A stretch of 64,000 bases of DNA from JAEUHQ01 sp964538915. GTDB lineage: Bacteria > Planctomycetota > UBA1135 > UBA2386. Each line of letters opens with the position of its first letter. Within the stretch, counting starts at the first letter, position 1. A program made the translations under genes and the position numbers. The stretch covers positions 52,239 through 116,238 of the forward strand of contig CAZIFB010000009.1 in NCBI GenBank assembly GCA_964538915.1, given 5' to 3'. Below, in pieces: positions 8,364 through 16,203 of the stretch. Under the pieces are notes generated by a model. That model was given only the letters and a program-made list of their open reading frames with translations, searched no databases and was not told the DNA's origin.

Positions 8364-9959
8364 ATGCATCGCGCCCTTCCATTCGCCGCCTTGGCCGCCC
8401 TGGCCGTAGCTTCGCTCTCGGCCCAGGATCAAAAGGCCCAGCTCACGCAGTTGCGGAAGGAGGTCGCCGAGCTGTCCGACCGCCTCATCGCCGAGCGCGT
8501 CCGGCTGATGCAGGACCTGAAGGTCAACGGCAAGCAGCTGGACCCGAAGGAGGTCATGCGGGAAGCGGTCTACCTCACCGGCGGCAAGCTGGTCGAGGCG
8601 AAGGTCGCCAACTTCTTCATTCTCGAGGAGATGAAGCGTCAGGTGGAGTCGGGCAAGCGGAAGGCCGAGGAGTTCGTCGTCTCGGACGACGAGGTGATCG
8701 AGCAGCTCGGCCCGATGATGAACGACTTCGGTGCCAAGCACCCGGGCGTCGACTTCTGGGACGTCGTCCGGTCGCAGTACGGCCTGAATCGTGAGACGTT
8801 CCTCGAGCAGCGCAAGGAAGGCATCCTGTTCGACCGAGTGTTCTTCCCCGGCGCACCGAAGAACTGGCCCGACATCACGAAGGAAGCGATCAAGTCGCAG
8901 ACGCAGGGGGCGCAGGGCGCGCAGTTCCTGGAGCAGATGGAGAAGGCGACCGAGGGAACGGACGACAAGGGTCAACCCCGCAAGCTGCCCGAGTTCTGGA
9001 TCCAGATGATGCGCACCTTCGTGCAGAAGGGCCTGCGCGGCTGGAGCGACATCAAGTACGCGTCGAACGGTCTGCCGGTCGAAACGGTCGTGCAGGTCAA
9101 CGATCTGAGCTGGAGCACGGAGGAGGCGTTCGAGTTCGTCAAGAAGGGCCTGTTCATCCAGGACTTGGAGCGCGCCGTGCACGAGGTGCTGGTGCGCGAG
9201 GCGCTGCGCCAGGAACTCGTGAAGAAGGGCGCCTACCTCGCCGACGAGGCCTTCCAGCAGCGCTACGAGGAGTACCGGCAGCCGTACGACTCGACCCCGT
9301 TCACGGTCGAGATCATCGCGACGAAGTTCAAGGGCTACCCTTGCCTCGAAGCGTTCCGTTCGCGCTGGCGCCTCCTCGCGTCCTTCGGCGACATGATCAA
9401 GTCGGAGATCACCGACGAAGTGCTCCAGGCGCACGCCGACAAGTACGCGGCGTTCTTCGCCGACGGCCAGCTCAACCTCGACATCATCCCGTTCATGGCG
9501 CGCGACCCGAACTCCGGCGCATGGCAGCCGGACGGCATGGCGGCCGCGAAGCAGCGCTGCGAGGCGGTGTTCGCGTCGCTCGAGAAGCGCGAGATGACGT
9601 TCGAGCAGGCGATCGCCAAGCACACCGAGTTCTATGCCACGGACGAGAAGAAGGGGCGCCTCGGCCTGCTGCCGCTGAACCAGATCCGCCAGAATCTGCG
9701 CGAGAGCGAGTTCACGCAGCTGCACGACGGGTTCTCCCTGGCGCACTTCCTGTTCTTCGACGCCGAGGTCGGCAAGACGCTGGGCCCGTTGCAGAGCCCG
9801 GACGGCTACCTGATCGCGCGCATCAACTCGCGGACGCCGCCGCGCAAGCGGATCGACGTGAAGGACGAGCGTCAGCGCACGCTCGTTCGCGAGGAGTACG
9901 TGACGAACCGCTTCTTCGCGTGGGCCAACGAGGTCATCGGTCGCGCCAAGTTCGACTGA
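8364..9959 (+). CDS. SurA/PrsA-like periplasmic chaperone (peptidyl-prolyl isomerase family)
   Basis: A 531-residue exported protein with signal peptide MHRALPFAALAALAVASLSAQ. It contains two long helical segments (about 20-150 and 170-330). The C-terminal part has the parvulin-like arrangement AKHTEFYATDEKKGRLGLLPL, then a helix, then GPLQSPDGYLIARINSRTPP, which corresponds to the last strands of a rotamase domain. SurA-type proteins escort unfolded outer-membrane proteins. The parvulin core is divergent, so isomerase activity is doubtful while chaperone function remains plausible. A TAGACT box lies about 36 nt before the ATG. It is divergent from the 8175 gene run. Confidence 0.6.
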   Translation: MHRALPFAALAALAVASLSAQDQKAQLTQLRKEVAELSDRLIAERVRLMQDLKVNGKQLDPKEVMREAVYLTGGKLVEAKVANFFILEEMKRQVESGKRKAEEFVVSDDEVIEQLGPMMNDFGAKHPGVDFWDVVRSQYGLNRETFLEQRKEGILFDRVFFPGAPKNWPDITKEAIKSQTQGAQGAQFLEQMEKATEGTDDKGQPRKLPEFWIQMMRTFVQKGLRGWSDIKYASNGLPVETVVQVNDLSWSTEEAFEFVKKGLFIQDLERAVHEVLVREALRQELVKKGAYLADEAFQQRYEEYRQPYDSTPFTVEIIATKFKGYPCLEAFRSRWRLLASFGDMIKSEITDEVLQAHADKYAAFFADGQLNLDIIPFMARDPNSGAWQPDGMAAAKQRCEAVFASLEKREMTFEQAIAKHTEFYATDEKKGRLGLLPLNQIRQNLRESEFTQLHDGFSLAHFLFFDAEVGKTLGPLQSPDGYLIARINSRTPPRKRIDVKDERQRTLVREEYVTNRFFAWANEVIGRAKFD

Positions 9960-9989
9960 GCCGCCCGAGAAGTCCGGCGCTCGGCGCTC

Positions 9990-9995
9990 TAGCAT
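9990..9995 (+). promoter_or_regulatory. Candidate -10 box of a leaderless promoter
   Basis: TAGCAT (TANNNT) with 6 nt to the GTG start at 10002 and no Shine-Dalgarno. Confidence 0.4.
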
Positions 9996-10001
9996 GATCG
10001 C

Positions 10002-11879
10002 GTGACCGAGCCCGTCGACGACCCGCGGAAGGACTTCCGCGCGCTCCTTCGCCGCCTCTGGGCCGCGATCGTCCGCTACAAGGGGATGGTTGCGGTCATG
10101 TTCGTGTTCGGCGTCTTCGAGGCGCTGTTCACGAAGCTGCCGCTGCTGCTGGTCCAGCCGCTGTTCTCCGCGCTCGGCGGCGCCGCGAAGCCGGCTGCTC
10201 CTTCACCCGAGCCCGGGCTCCGCGAGTCGGTCGAGCGCTGGTTCAACCAGTTCGCGGCGGACGTCGCGGGCTGGTTCGGCCTGTCGCTCGAGAAGCCGGG
10301 TATGGAGGTCGTGATCGCCTGCGCGGTGATCGCGGTCGTCTGCGGGTTGTGTGGCGCCGTCGCCATCTACCTGGTCCAGACCTACTCGCGTCTGTTCGCG
10401 GTGCGCATCGTCGCCGACCTGCGTGAGGACCTCGCCCGCCATTTCCTGAACCTGCCGCTGCGCTTCTACGGCAGGCAGCGGATGGGGGAACTGATCAGCA
10501 AGGTCACGAACGACACGCAGGTGATGCAACGATCGTTCGAGCTGGCGGCCGACAACATCGTCGTCGACCCGCTGCTCATCCTCGGCAACATGGCGATCAT
10601 CGCCTTCTACCTGCCGGAGGCGATCTGGGTGTTGCTCGTGATGATCCCGCTGATGGGGATCCCGCTGTACCGGCAGGGCAGGCGGGTGCAGAAGCGCAGC
10701 AGCCGCAGTCTGCAGGCGATGGGGGAGACGACCGAGTCGCTCAACCAGATCCTCTCCGGCATCCGGACCGTGAAGGCGTTCCAGCTCGAGGATCTGCGCT
10801 TCGAGGAGTTCCGTGCGAACACGGGCACGTTCCTCGACCGTACCCGGAAGATGCTGCGGGCGAAGGGGCTGTCGATGGCGCAGACGTTCGTCACGTACAA
10901 CATCGGCTTCGCCGCCCTGCTCGTGGTCTTCGGGTGGGTCGTGCTGGTGAAGGGGGTCGGGTTCGCGGACGTGACCGCGGTCGTCGTGCCGCTTTCGACG
11001 ACCTACCAGAACGTGAAGCGCCTGACCCGCTCGTGGCACGTCCTGATGGAGTCGGCAGGGGCACTGAAGGGCATCGAGGAACTGCTCGCGGTGGACGTCG
11101 ACCACACCGGGGTCGGCGGTGCGCCGATGCCGGAACTCCGCGGCGACGTCCAGCTGCGCGACGTCTGGTTCTCGTACGGCGACGAGCCGGTGCTGCGCGG
11201 CATCGATCTCGACGTGCGAGCCGGACAGACGGTCGCGTTCGTCGGTTTGTCGGGCGGCGGCAAGTCGACGCTGATGGATCTCCTGCTGCGTTTCCACGAT
11301 CCGCAGCGTGGCTCGATCCTCGTCGACGGTCGGGATCTGCGCGAAGTGCGCCTCGCGGACTACCGCGCGCACACTGCGGTCGTGAGCCAGCAGCCTTTCC
11401 TGTTCAACACGACGATCGGCACGAACATCGCCTATGGCCGTCCCGGCGCGACTCGGGAACAGGTCGAGGCGGCGGCGCGAGCGGCGAACATCCACGACTT
11501 CGTCGTTTCCCTGCCGGCGGGTTACGACACGCCGGCCGGTGAGCGGGGCAGCAACCTCTCCGGCGGACAGATGCAGCGCATCACGATCGCGCGGGCGATC
11601 CTCCGCGAGCCCGGGATCCTGTTCCTCGACGAAGCGACGTCCGCCCTCGACTCGGAGAGCGAGGGGCTCGTGCAGAAGGCGATCGACACGCTGCGCAAGG
11701 GGCGAACCTCGTTCGTCATCGCCCACCGACTGTCGACGATCCTCGACGCCGACCTGATCGTCGTCCTCGACAAGGGGCGGGTGGCCGAGTCGGGCACGCA
11801 CGCCGAGCTGATCGCGAAGAACGGCGTCTACCGCCGCATGTACGAGCTGCAGATGGCGGGCGTGTCAGAGCGGCCCTAG
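10002..11879 (+). CDS. MsbA-type ABC exporter (fused membrane and ATPase domains)
   Basis: A 625-residue half-transporter that should act as a homodimer in the inner membrane. The N-terminal half holds about six membrane helices, including VAVMFVFGVFEALF, VVIACAVIAVVCGLCG and AALLVVFGWVVLVKG. The ATPase domain has Walker A GLSGGGKST (about 415), signature NLSGGQMQR (about 517), Walker B ILFLDEATSALD (about 539) and the H-loop IAHRLST. Order and length fit the MsbA/lipid A and multidrug exporter family; the substrate cannot be read from the sequence. The GTG at 10002 is the only sensible start, because an ATG at 9994 runs into TGA. Its 3' end overlaps ispF by 15 nt. Confidence 0.9.
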   Translation: MTEPVDDPRKDFRALLRRLWAAIVRYKGMVAVMFVFGVFEALFTKLPLLLVQPLFSALGGAAKPAAPSPEPGLRESVERWFNQFAADVAGWFGLSLEKPGMEVVIACAVIAVVCGLCGAVAIYLVQTYSRLFAVRIVADLREDLARHFLNLPLRFYGRQRMGELISKVTNDTQVMQRSFELAADNIVVDPLLILGNMAIIAFYLPEAIWVLLVMIPLMGIPLYRQGRRVQKRSSRSLQAMGETTESLNQILSGIRTVKAFQLEDLRFEEFRANTGTFLDRTRKMLRAKGLSMAQTFVTYNIGFAALLVVFGWVVLVKGVGFADVTAVVVPLSTTYQNVKRLTRSWHVLMESAGALKGIEELLAVDVDHTGVGGAPMPELRGDVQLRDVWFSYGDEPVLRGIDLDVRAGQTVAFVGLSGGGKSTLMDLLLRFHDPQRGSILVDGRDLREVRLADYRAHTAVVSQQPFLFNTTIGTNIAYGRPGATREQVEAAARAANIHDFVVSLPAGYDTPAGERGSNLSGGQMQRITIARAILREPGILFLDEATSALDSESEGLVQKAIDTLRKGRTSFVIAHRLSTILDADLIVVLDKGRVAESGTHAELIAKNGVYRRMYELQMAGVSERP

Positions 11880-12353
11880 CAGGGCGACGACCGTCGCGCG
11901 CATCGCCTCACTGCGCCCGATCGCGTCGACCTTCTCGCCGGTCTTTCCCTTCACGTTGACCCGATCGGCGGGCAGTTCGAAGAGTTGCGCGAGTCGCTCG
12001 CGCATCGCGCGTCGCATCGGCTGCAGCTTGGGCGCCTCGGTCTCGACGACGACGTCCATCGACAGGACGCGCAGCCCTTCCTGGTGCACACGCACCATCG
12101 TTGCGGTGCAGAAGTCGGCCGACGCACGGCCGCGGTTGGCGGGGTCCTTGTCCGAGAACATGGTTCCCAGGTCGTCGAGACCGGCGGCGCCGAGCACCGC
12201 GTCGCACGCGGCGTGCAACACGGCGTCGCCGTCGCTGTGGCCGATCGGGCCGACCGGCGAACCCGGGAACGGCACGCCGGCGAGCGTACACGCGCGGCCG
12301 GCCTCCAGGCGGTGGACGTCGATGCCGAGACCGATGCGGGGCAGTTCGTTCAT
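11865..12353 (-). CDS. ispF: 2-C-methyl-D-erythritol 2,4-cyclodiphosphate synthase
   Basis: A 162-residue enzyme of the MEP pathway that cyclises CDP-methylerythritol 2-phosphate to methylerythritol 2,4-cyclodiphosphate. Length matches the family. Metal-binding residues are seen in GLGIDVHRL (Asp, His) and GHSDGDAVLHAACDA (His), with the substrate loop MFSDKDPANRGRASADF and the C-terminal GKTGEKVDAIGRSEAM. The ATG overlaps the ispD stop as ATGA, so the two are translationally coupled in the order ispD-ispF. It acts as a homotrimer in the cytoplasm. Its 3' end overlaps the convergent ABC exporter gene by 15 nt. Confidence 0.95.
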   Translation of the reverse strand: MNELPRIGLGIDVHRLEAGRACTLAGVPFPGSPVGPIGHSDGDAVLHAACDAVLGAAGLDDLGTMFSDKDPANRGRASADFCTATMVRVHQEGLRVLSMDVVVETEAPKLQPMRRAMRERLAQLFELPADRVNVKGKTGEKVDAIGRSEAMRATVVALLGPL

Positions 12354-13057
12354 GCGAGTCCGGCGGCGAGGATCGCTTCGGCGAGGGCGAGGTCCCCCGG
12401 GTGGGTGATCTTCAGGTTGGTGACGGCGCCCGGGACGACTGCGACGGGTTCGCCGAGTCGTTCGACGAGTGACACGTCGTCGGTGCCGTCGAAGCCGGCG
12501 CGCCGCGCCTCGTGGATCGCGCGCCGCAGCAGGTTCGTGCGCACGACCTGCGGCGTCTGCGCCTGCCAGACACCCGTGCGGTCGAGGGTCGCGGCGACCC
12601 GTCCGTCGGCGACGCGCTTCTGTGTGTCGGTGGCCGGAACGGCGAGCAGAGCGGCGCCGGTCCGCCTGGCTTCGGCGATGCACTCGCGCACCGCAGCGGT
12701 CGGCACGAGGGCGCGGGCGGCATCGTGCACGAGGACCACGTCGGCGTCGGCGTCGACCACGGAGAGGCCGTTCGTCATCGAGTCCTGCCTCGAGGCGCCG
12801 CCGTCGACGATGCGCACTGCGTGCGAGCCCGCGGCGCGTTCGATCGCTTCGAGACACGGCGCGAGGTGTGCCTTCCGATCGTCGGGGTGGACCACGAGGA
12901 GGATCTGCGCCTGTTCGCCGGCGTCGATCGCCGCGAGCAGGCGGCGTGCACTGTGCACGAGGAGCGCTTCACCACGGAGGCGCAGGAACGCCTTCGGTAG
13001 GGCGCCGCCGAAGCGGGTGCCGCGGCCGGCGGCGAGCAGCAACATGGCGACCTTCAC
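12350..13057 (-). CDS. ispD: 2-C-methyl-D-erythritol 4-phosphate cytidylyltransferase
   Basis: A 235-residue nucleotidyltransferase joining CTP to methylerythritol 4-phosphate, the step two before IspF in the MEP isoprenoid pathway. Family motifs are LLLAAGRGTRFGGALPKAFL (nucleotide loop), VLVHDAARALV, TGVWQAQTPQVV and GTDDVSLVERLG near the C-terminus. The GTG at 13057 is taken as start because it supplies a complete first strand (VKVAMLLLAAG). An ATG at 13045, with AAGG five nt upstream, is a real alternative and would shorten that strand. It is divergent from ruvC with only 25 nt between starts. Confidence 0.9.
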   Translation of the reverse strand: MKVAMLLLAAGRGTRFGGALPKAFLRLRGEALLVHSARRLLAAIDAGEQAQILLVVHPDDRKAHLAPCLEAIERAAGSHAVRIVDGGASRQDSMTNGLSVVDADADVVLVHDAARALVPTAAVRECIAEARRTGAALLAVPATDTQKRVADGRVAATLDRTGVWQAQTPQVVRTNLLRRAIHEARRAGFDGTDDVSLVERLGEPVAVVPGAVTNLKITHPGDLALAEAILAAGLA

Positions 13058-13069
13058 TCGGCGAGACCT

Positions 13070-13075
13070 TACACT
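13070..13075 (+). promoter_or_regulatory. Candidate -10 box of leaderless ruvC promoter
   Basis: TACACT with 7 nt to the ruvC ATG; no Shine-Dalgarno is present. It sits inside the 25-nt gap between the divergent ispD and ruvC starts. Confidence 0.4.
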
Positions 13076-13082
13076 CGTGCCG

Positions 13083-13682
13083 ATGGCGGTTGTGCGGATT
13101 CTGGGCATCGACCCGGGGACACGTGTCGTCGGTTTCGGCTGCCTCGAGATCACGGTCGGCGCGCCGGCCCGGCCGTCGCGTGCGGCGCCGCTCGCGATGC
13201 GCGGCAGCAACGTTGTGTCGGCTGCGGCCTCGTCGGGGTCGGACCTCCGCTTCGTGGAAGCGGGTGTGCTTCGGCTCGGCGGCCGCGACACCGAGCTGGA
13301 CCGCCGGCTCTTGTCGCTCGCGGAGCAGTTCCGGTCCCTGGTGGACCGGCTTCGGCCGACGCAGATCGCGCTCGAGGAGGCGTTCGCCGGCAAGAGCGCC
13401 CAGGCCGCGCTGCGGATCGGCGAGGCTCGCGGTGTCGTGATCGCCGAATCGGCGCGCAACGGGCTCGGCGTGCACCAGTTCGCGCCGGCTCGCGTGAAGC
13501 GGAGCGTCACGGGCAATGGTGCGGCGAGCAAGGAGACCGTTGCGGCGATGGTGGATCAGCTCGTGCTCGGTGGTCGAGGGTCCGTGGCGCGCGGCTTGCC
13601 GGCCGACGCTTCCGATGCGGTTGCGGTCGCCCTGGCACTCGTCGAGATGCAGCGGTCGCCGCTCCAGATGCTCGGCGGCTGA
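13083..13682 (+). CDS. ruvC: Crossover junction endodeoxyribonuclease RuvC
   Basis: A 199-residue Holliday junction resolvase, which cuts four-way junctions together with RuvAB during recombination. The RNase H-fold active-site acidic residues are visible in ILGIDPGTRVVGFG (Asp), IALEEAFAGKSA (Glu) and LPADASDAVAVALAL (Asp). SVTGNGAASKETVAAMV matches the conserved DNA-contacting segment. Compared with E. coli RuvC there is an insertion of about 25 residues after the first strands (about 24-50, rich in Ala, Pro and Ser). No ruvA or ruvB lies next to it here. Confidence 0.93.
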   Translation: MAVVRILGIDPGTRVVGFGCLEITVGAPARPSRAAPLAMRGSNVVSAAASSGSDLRFVEAGVLRLGGRDTELDRRLLSLAEQFRSLVDRLRPTQIALEEAFAGKSAQAALRIGEARGVVIAESARNGLGVHQFAPARVKRSVTGNGAASKETVAAMVDQLVLGGRGSVARGLPADASDAVAVALALVEMQRSPLQMLGG

Positions 13683-13825
13683 CGCGTGGCCATCGCGCAG
13701 ACTCGCATTCGTCGCGCAGTCGGGGCTTGCAATGGAATCCGAGGCGCCGTCCAATCCCGCCCACGGTCAGCGAGGGCGATACGGTCGTTCTCGAGGCGGT
13801 TGGTGCGGGGCGGTTGCGCGATTCA

Positions 13826-13847
13826 GGTCGCCGCGGGCGCGGCGACC
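13826..13847. repeat. Perfect 10-bp inverted repeat in the ruvC downstream gap
   Basis: GGTCGCCGCG-GG-CGCGGCGACC. It is the only clear signal in the 222-nt gap 13683-13904, which otherwise looks non-coding. It could form a very stable RNA hairpin and terminate ruvC transcription or attenuate the next gene. There is no T tract. Confidence 0.45.
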
Positions 13848-13904
13848 GCGCCGTCCGGCTCACGCGCTCGATTGCGACGGCTCGCGACGCGTGCGGAGGC
13901 ATTG

Positions 13905-14864
13905 ATGATCCGAGGTCCCGTTCTCCCACACATGCGCGAGGCGCTGTGGGCACTGGTCTCGGTTCGACTCGACGTGATCGAGCGCGGCCTCGTCCTGGTC
14001 GCCGAGGGCATCGATTGCAGCGCCGGCCACGCCGGGCCGGTCGACGGTCTGGCGCGCGACGCGAACGGGGCACCGGTCCTGCTGCTCGTAGCGACGGACA
14101 ACGACGGACTCCTGCCAGCTCGCACGATCGCGGCATGCGACTTCCTGCAGCGCGTCGGTGATGCGTTCGGGGCGGCCGTGCCGGAAGGCAACTTCTGCGC
14201 GGGGCGCACCGGTCGCGTGATCGTCGTTTCGGGCGACGGTGGACGCGTCGCGATCGAAACGCTGCGTCGGCTGCCGCTCTCCGGCCTCGAAGCGTGCCGG
14301 CTCGAGGCGTTCCGTATCGGCGGTGCCGAACGCTTCGCGGTCCGATGGCTGCGCGCTGGCAATGCCGGGGCGGCCGAGGACGTCGCCCCTGCTTTCGAAG
14401 TGCCAGCCGCGTGTCGATCGGCCTGGGATGCGCTCGAAGCCGTCGCTCGCCGCATCGATCCGGCGGTTGCCGTCGATGGAGGACGCTTCTCCCGCCGGAT
14501 CACCTGGCGCGGCCGCCTGCTCGGTGAGGTCGTGGCCGTCGACGGGGAGCTGCGAGCACTCGGATCCGACGGCGTCGCGCGAGGTTTGACCGGCGACCGC
14601 GATGTGCGGTCGTTCGCGGACTCCCTCGTGCGGCGCCATGCGCAGTTCACGGGGCTTGCGCCCATCGCGGCGCCGCGCGAAGCGCAAGGGACCGGTTCGA
14701 CCGATCGCCTGCGCCCGCAGCGTGTGGAGACGCTCCGCGAGTCGTTGCAGGCCATGCGGATCTCGACCGAAGAACGCACTGCCCTGGCAACCGGAATCGG
14801 CGACGAACTCGAAGACGGCGGAGCGGCCGCCGTCGAGGACGCCGCGCCAGGGCAGAACGAGTAG
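13905..14864 (+). CDS. Unknown protein, possible degenerate PD-(D/E)XK nuclease fold
   Basis: A 319-residue cytoplasmic protein. The ATG at 13905 is preceded by GGAGG at a good distance. The N-terminal part has the spacing E, then VDGLARDANGAPVLLLVATD, which resembles the D..x..D..G..hydrophobic strand of restriction-endonuclease-like folds where E-x-K normally ends the motif; here it reads A-T-D, so the catalytic lysine is missing. The segment RRLPLSGLEACRLEAFRIGG follows. The second half has no recognisable domain. Its position between ruvC and a MinD-like ATPase is compatible with a DNA-related role. The fold call is inference from pattern only. Confidence 0.6.
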   Translation: MIRGPVLPHMREALWALVSVRLDVIERGLVLVAEGIDCSAGHAGPVDGLARDANGAPVLLLVATDNDGLLPARTIAACDFLQRVGDAFGAAVPEGNFCAGRTGRVIVVSGDGGRVAIETLRRLPLSGLEACRLEAFRIGGAERFAVRWLRAGNAGAAEDVAPAFEVPAACRSAWDALEAVARRIDPAVAVDGGRFSRRITWRGRLLGEVVAVDGELRALGSDGVARGLTGDRDVRSFADSLVRRHAQFTGLAPIAAPREAQGTGSTDRLRPQRVETLRESLQAMRISTEERTALATGIGDELEDGGAAAVEDAAPGQNE

Positions 14865-14908
14865 CGATGTCACGCCGGTAGTCGGGCGTTTCACGCCCGA
14901 GGAGGTGC

Positions 14909-15802
14909 TTGGAGACCGATCTTGAGTCGCGGAAGCCCGGAGGCTTCCTCGGGCGACTGTTCCGCCGCTCGTCGGTGGGGCCGTTGATCGAGGCGGAGGC
15001 TGTCGTCGTCGCTTGTGCCAGTGGAAAGGGTGGGACCGGCAAGTCGTTCCTGACGACGAATCTCGCCATCGCCCTGCACCGAGCCGGCCGCCGTGTCGCC
15101 GTGGTCGACTGCGACTTCGGGCTCGCGAACGCGCATCTGCTGTTCGGCGTGAATCCCCGCTTCTCGATGCAGCATCTGCTCGAGGGGGGCGTGCCGCTCG
15201 AGGACGTGCTGTGCGAGACGCCGCACGGGCCGACGCTGATCGCCGGCGGCTCCGGAGTCGTGAGCATGGCGGAACTCGGAGCGCGCCACATGCAGGTCCT
15301 GGCGCGCGCGCTGCACCGTGTCGCGATGTCGTTCGACTACGTCCTGCTCGATTGCCCCGCCGGGCTCGCGCCGCAGTCGATGGTCACGGTCCTCGCGGCG
15401 GATCACATCGTCCTGGTGACCAATCCCGAGATCGCTGCTCTCACCGATGCTTATGCGCTGATCAAGTGCCTGGCGAGGCAGCCGCGTCATCCCGATCTCG
15501 GGATCGTCGTGAATCGTGTCTCGACGCCGGGCCTCGGACGCACGACGTTCGATCGGCTGGCCGAGGTTTCCCGCCGTTTTGCCGCATGCTCGATCCACTA
15601 CGTCGGGGAGGTGCCCGAGGATCCTGCCGTGACGCAGCGGCGACTGGGGCAGCCGCCCGTTCTCGTGTCGTTGGCCGAATGTCCCACCGCGAAGGCGATC
15701 CTCTCGATCGAAGCGCAGATCGAAGCGGTGACCCATCCCGTCCGCACCTCTCGGCGGGCGGGGGTCGAAGAGAGGATGATGGAACAGCTTCGACGTTGGT
15801 GA
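14909..15802 (+). CDS. MinD/FlhG-like ParA-superfamily ATPase
   Basis: A 297-residue deviant-Walker ATPase. It has ACASGKGGTGKSFLTTNLA (deviant Walker A with signature Lys, about 37-55), VVDCDFGLANAHLLFG (switch I region) and YVLLDCPAGLAPQS (Walker B). The length and the GLANAHLL segment are closest to MinD/FlhG (YlxH) rather than plasmid ParA. Such proteins position cell-division, flagellar or other complexes on membranes or the nucleoid. No flagellar or min genes are adjacent, so its client is unknown. It starts with TTG, chosen because GAGGAGG lies five nt upstream. The next gene's GTG overlaps its stop. Confidence 0.85.
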   Translation: METDLESRKPGGFLGRLFRRSSVGPLIEAEAVVVACASGKGGTGKSFLTTNLAIALHRAGRRVAVVDCDFGLANAHLLFGVNPRFSMQHLLEGGVPLEDVLCETPHGPTLIAGGSGVVSMAELGARHMQVLARALHRVAMSFDYVLLDCPAGLAPQSMVTVLAADHIVLVTNPEIAALTDAYALIKCLARQPRHPDLGIVVNRVSTPGLGRTTFDRLAEVSRRFAACSIHYVGEVPEDPAVTQRRLGQPPVLVSLAECPTAKAILSIEAQIEAVTHPVRTSRRAGVEERMMEQLRRW

Positions 15803-16152
15803 GCCCCGGGCGCCGGCGCGTGCTTCTGAGCGTCTGGGCGTTCCTGGTGTTCGCCCTGGCCGTGCGCGCGCTGGCTAGAGGGCTCTTGCCCGCCGACGCG
15901 TCCGGCGCCGTGGAACTGCGTCCCGTTCTCGTCGACGTCAATCGGGCAAGTGTCGGGGACCTGATGTCCTTGCCCTCGATCGGTGCGGTTCGAGCGGAGG
16001 CCATCGTCCTCGAGCGGATTCGCCGTGGTCCGTTCCGTTCTCTCGACGACATCGACCGTGTGGATGGCCTGGGTCCCGGAGCCTGCGAGAGTCTGCGTGA
16101 CCTGGTGACGTTCGGAGGCCTCGGCGAGGCCTCGGGTCGTCCGCGAGACTGA
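15799..16152 (+). CDS. ComEA-like membrane-anchored helix-hairpin-helix protein
   Basis: A 117-residue protein with one N-terminal membrane helix (VLLSVWAFLVFALAVRALA, about 8-27) and a C-terminal helix-hairpin-helix pair: VDVNRASVGDLMSLPSIGAV and FRSLDDIDRVDGLGPGACES. This is the ComEA layout. ComEA binds double-stranded DNA outside the inner membrane during natural transformation, and the same module also occurs in other short planctomycete proteins. The GTG start overlaps the upstream MinD-like stop as GTGA. No other competence genes are nearby, so a DNA-uptake role is only possible. Confidence 0.75.
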   Translation: MSPGRRRVLLSVWAFLVFALAVRALARGLLPADASGAVELRPVLVDVNRASVGDLMSLPSIGAVRAEAIVLERIRRGPFRSLDDIDRVDGLGPGACESLRDLVTFGGLGEASGRPRD

Positions 16153-16203
16153 TGTCGTCGCGGTGCGAGGCCGCCGGTATTCGTGTAGTCTCCCGCGGGT
16201 CGC

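Noticed and set aside
14909..15802. Chromosome or plasmid partition locus (parA)
   Set aside because: Closer to MinD/FlhG in motif layout, and there is no parB gene or parS-like repeat nearby.
15799..16152. Competence (DNA uptake) operon
   Set aside because: Only a single ComEA-like gene; no comEC, pilin or secretin genes nearby.
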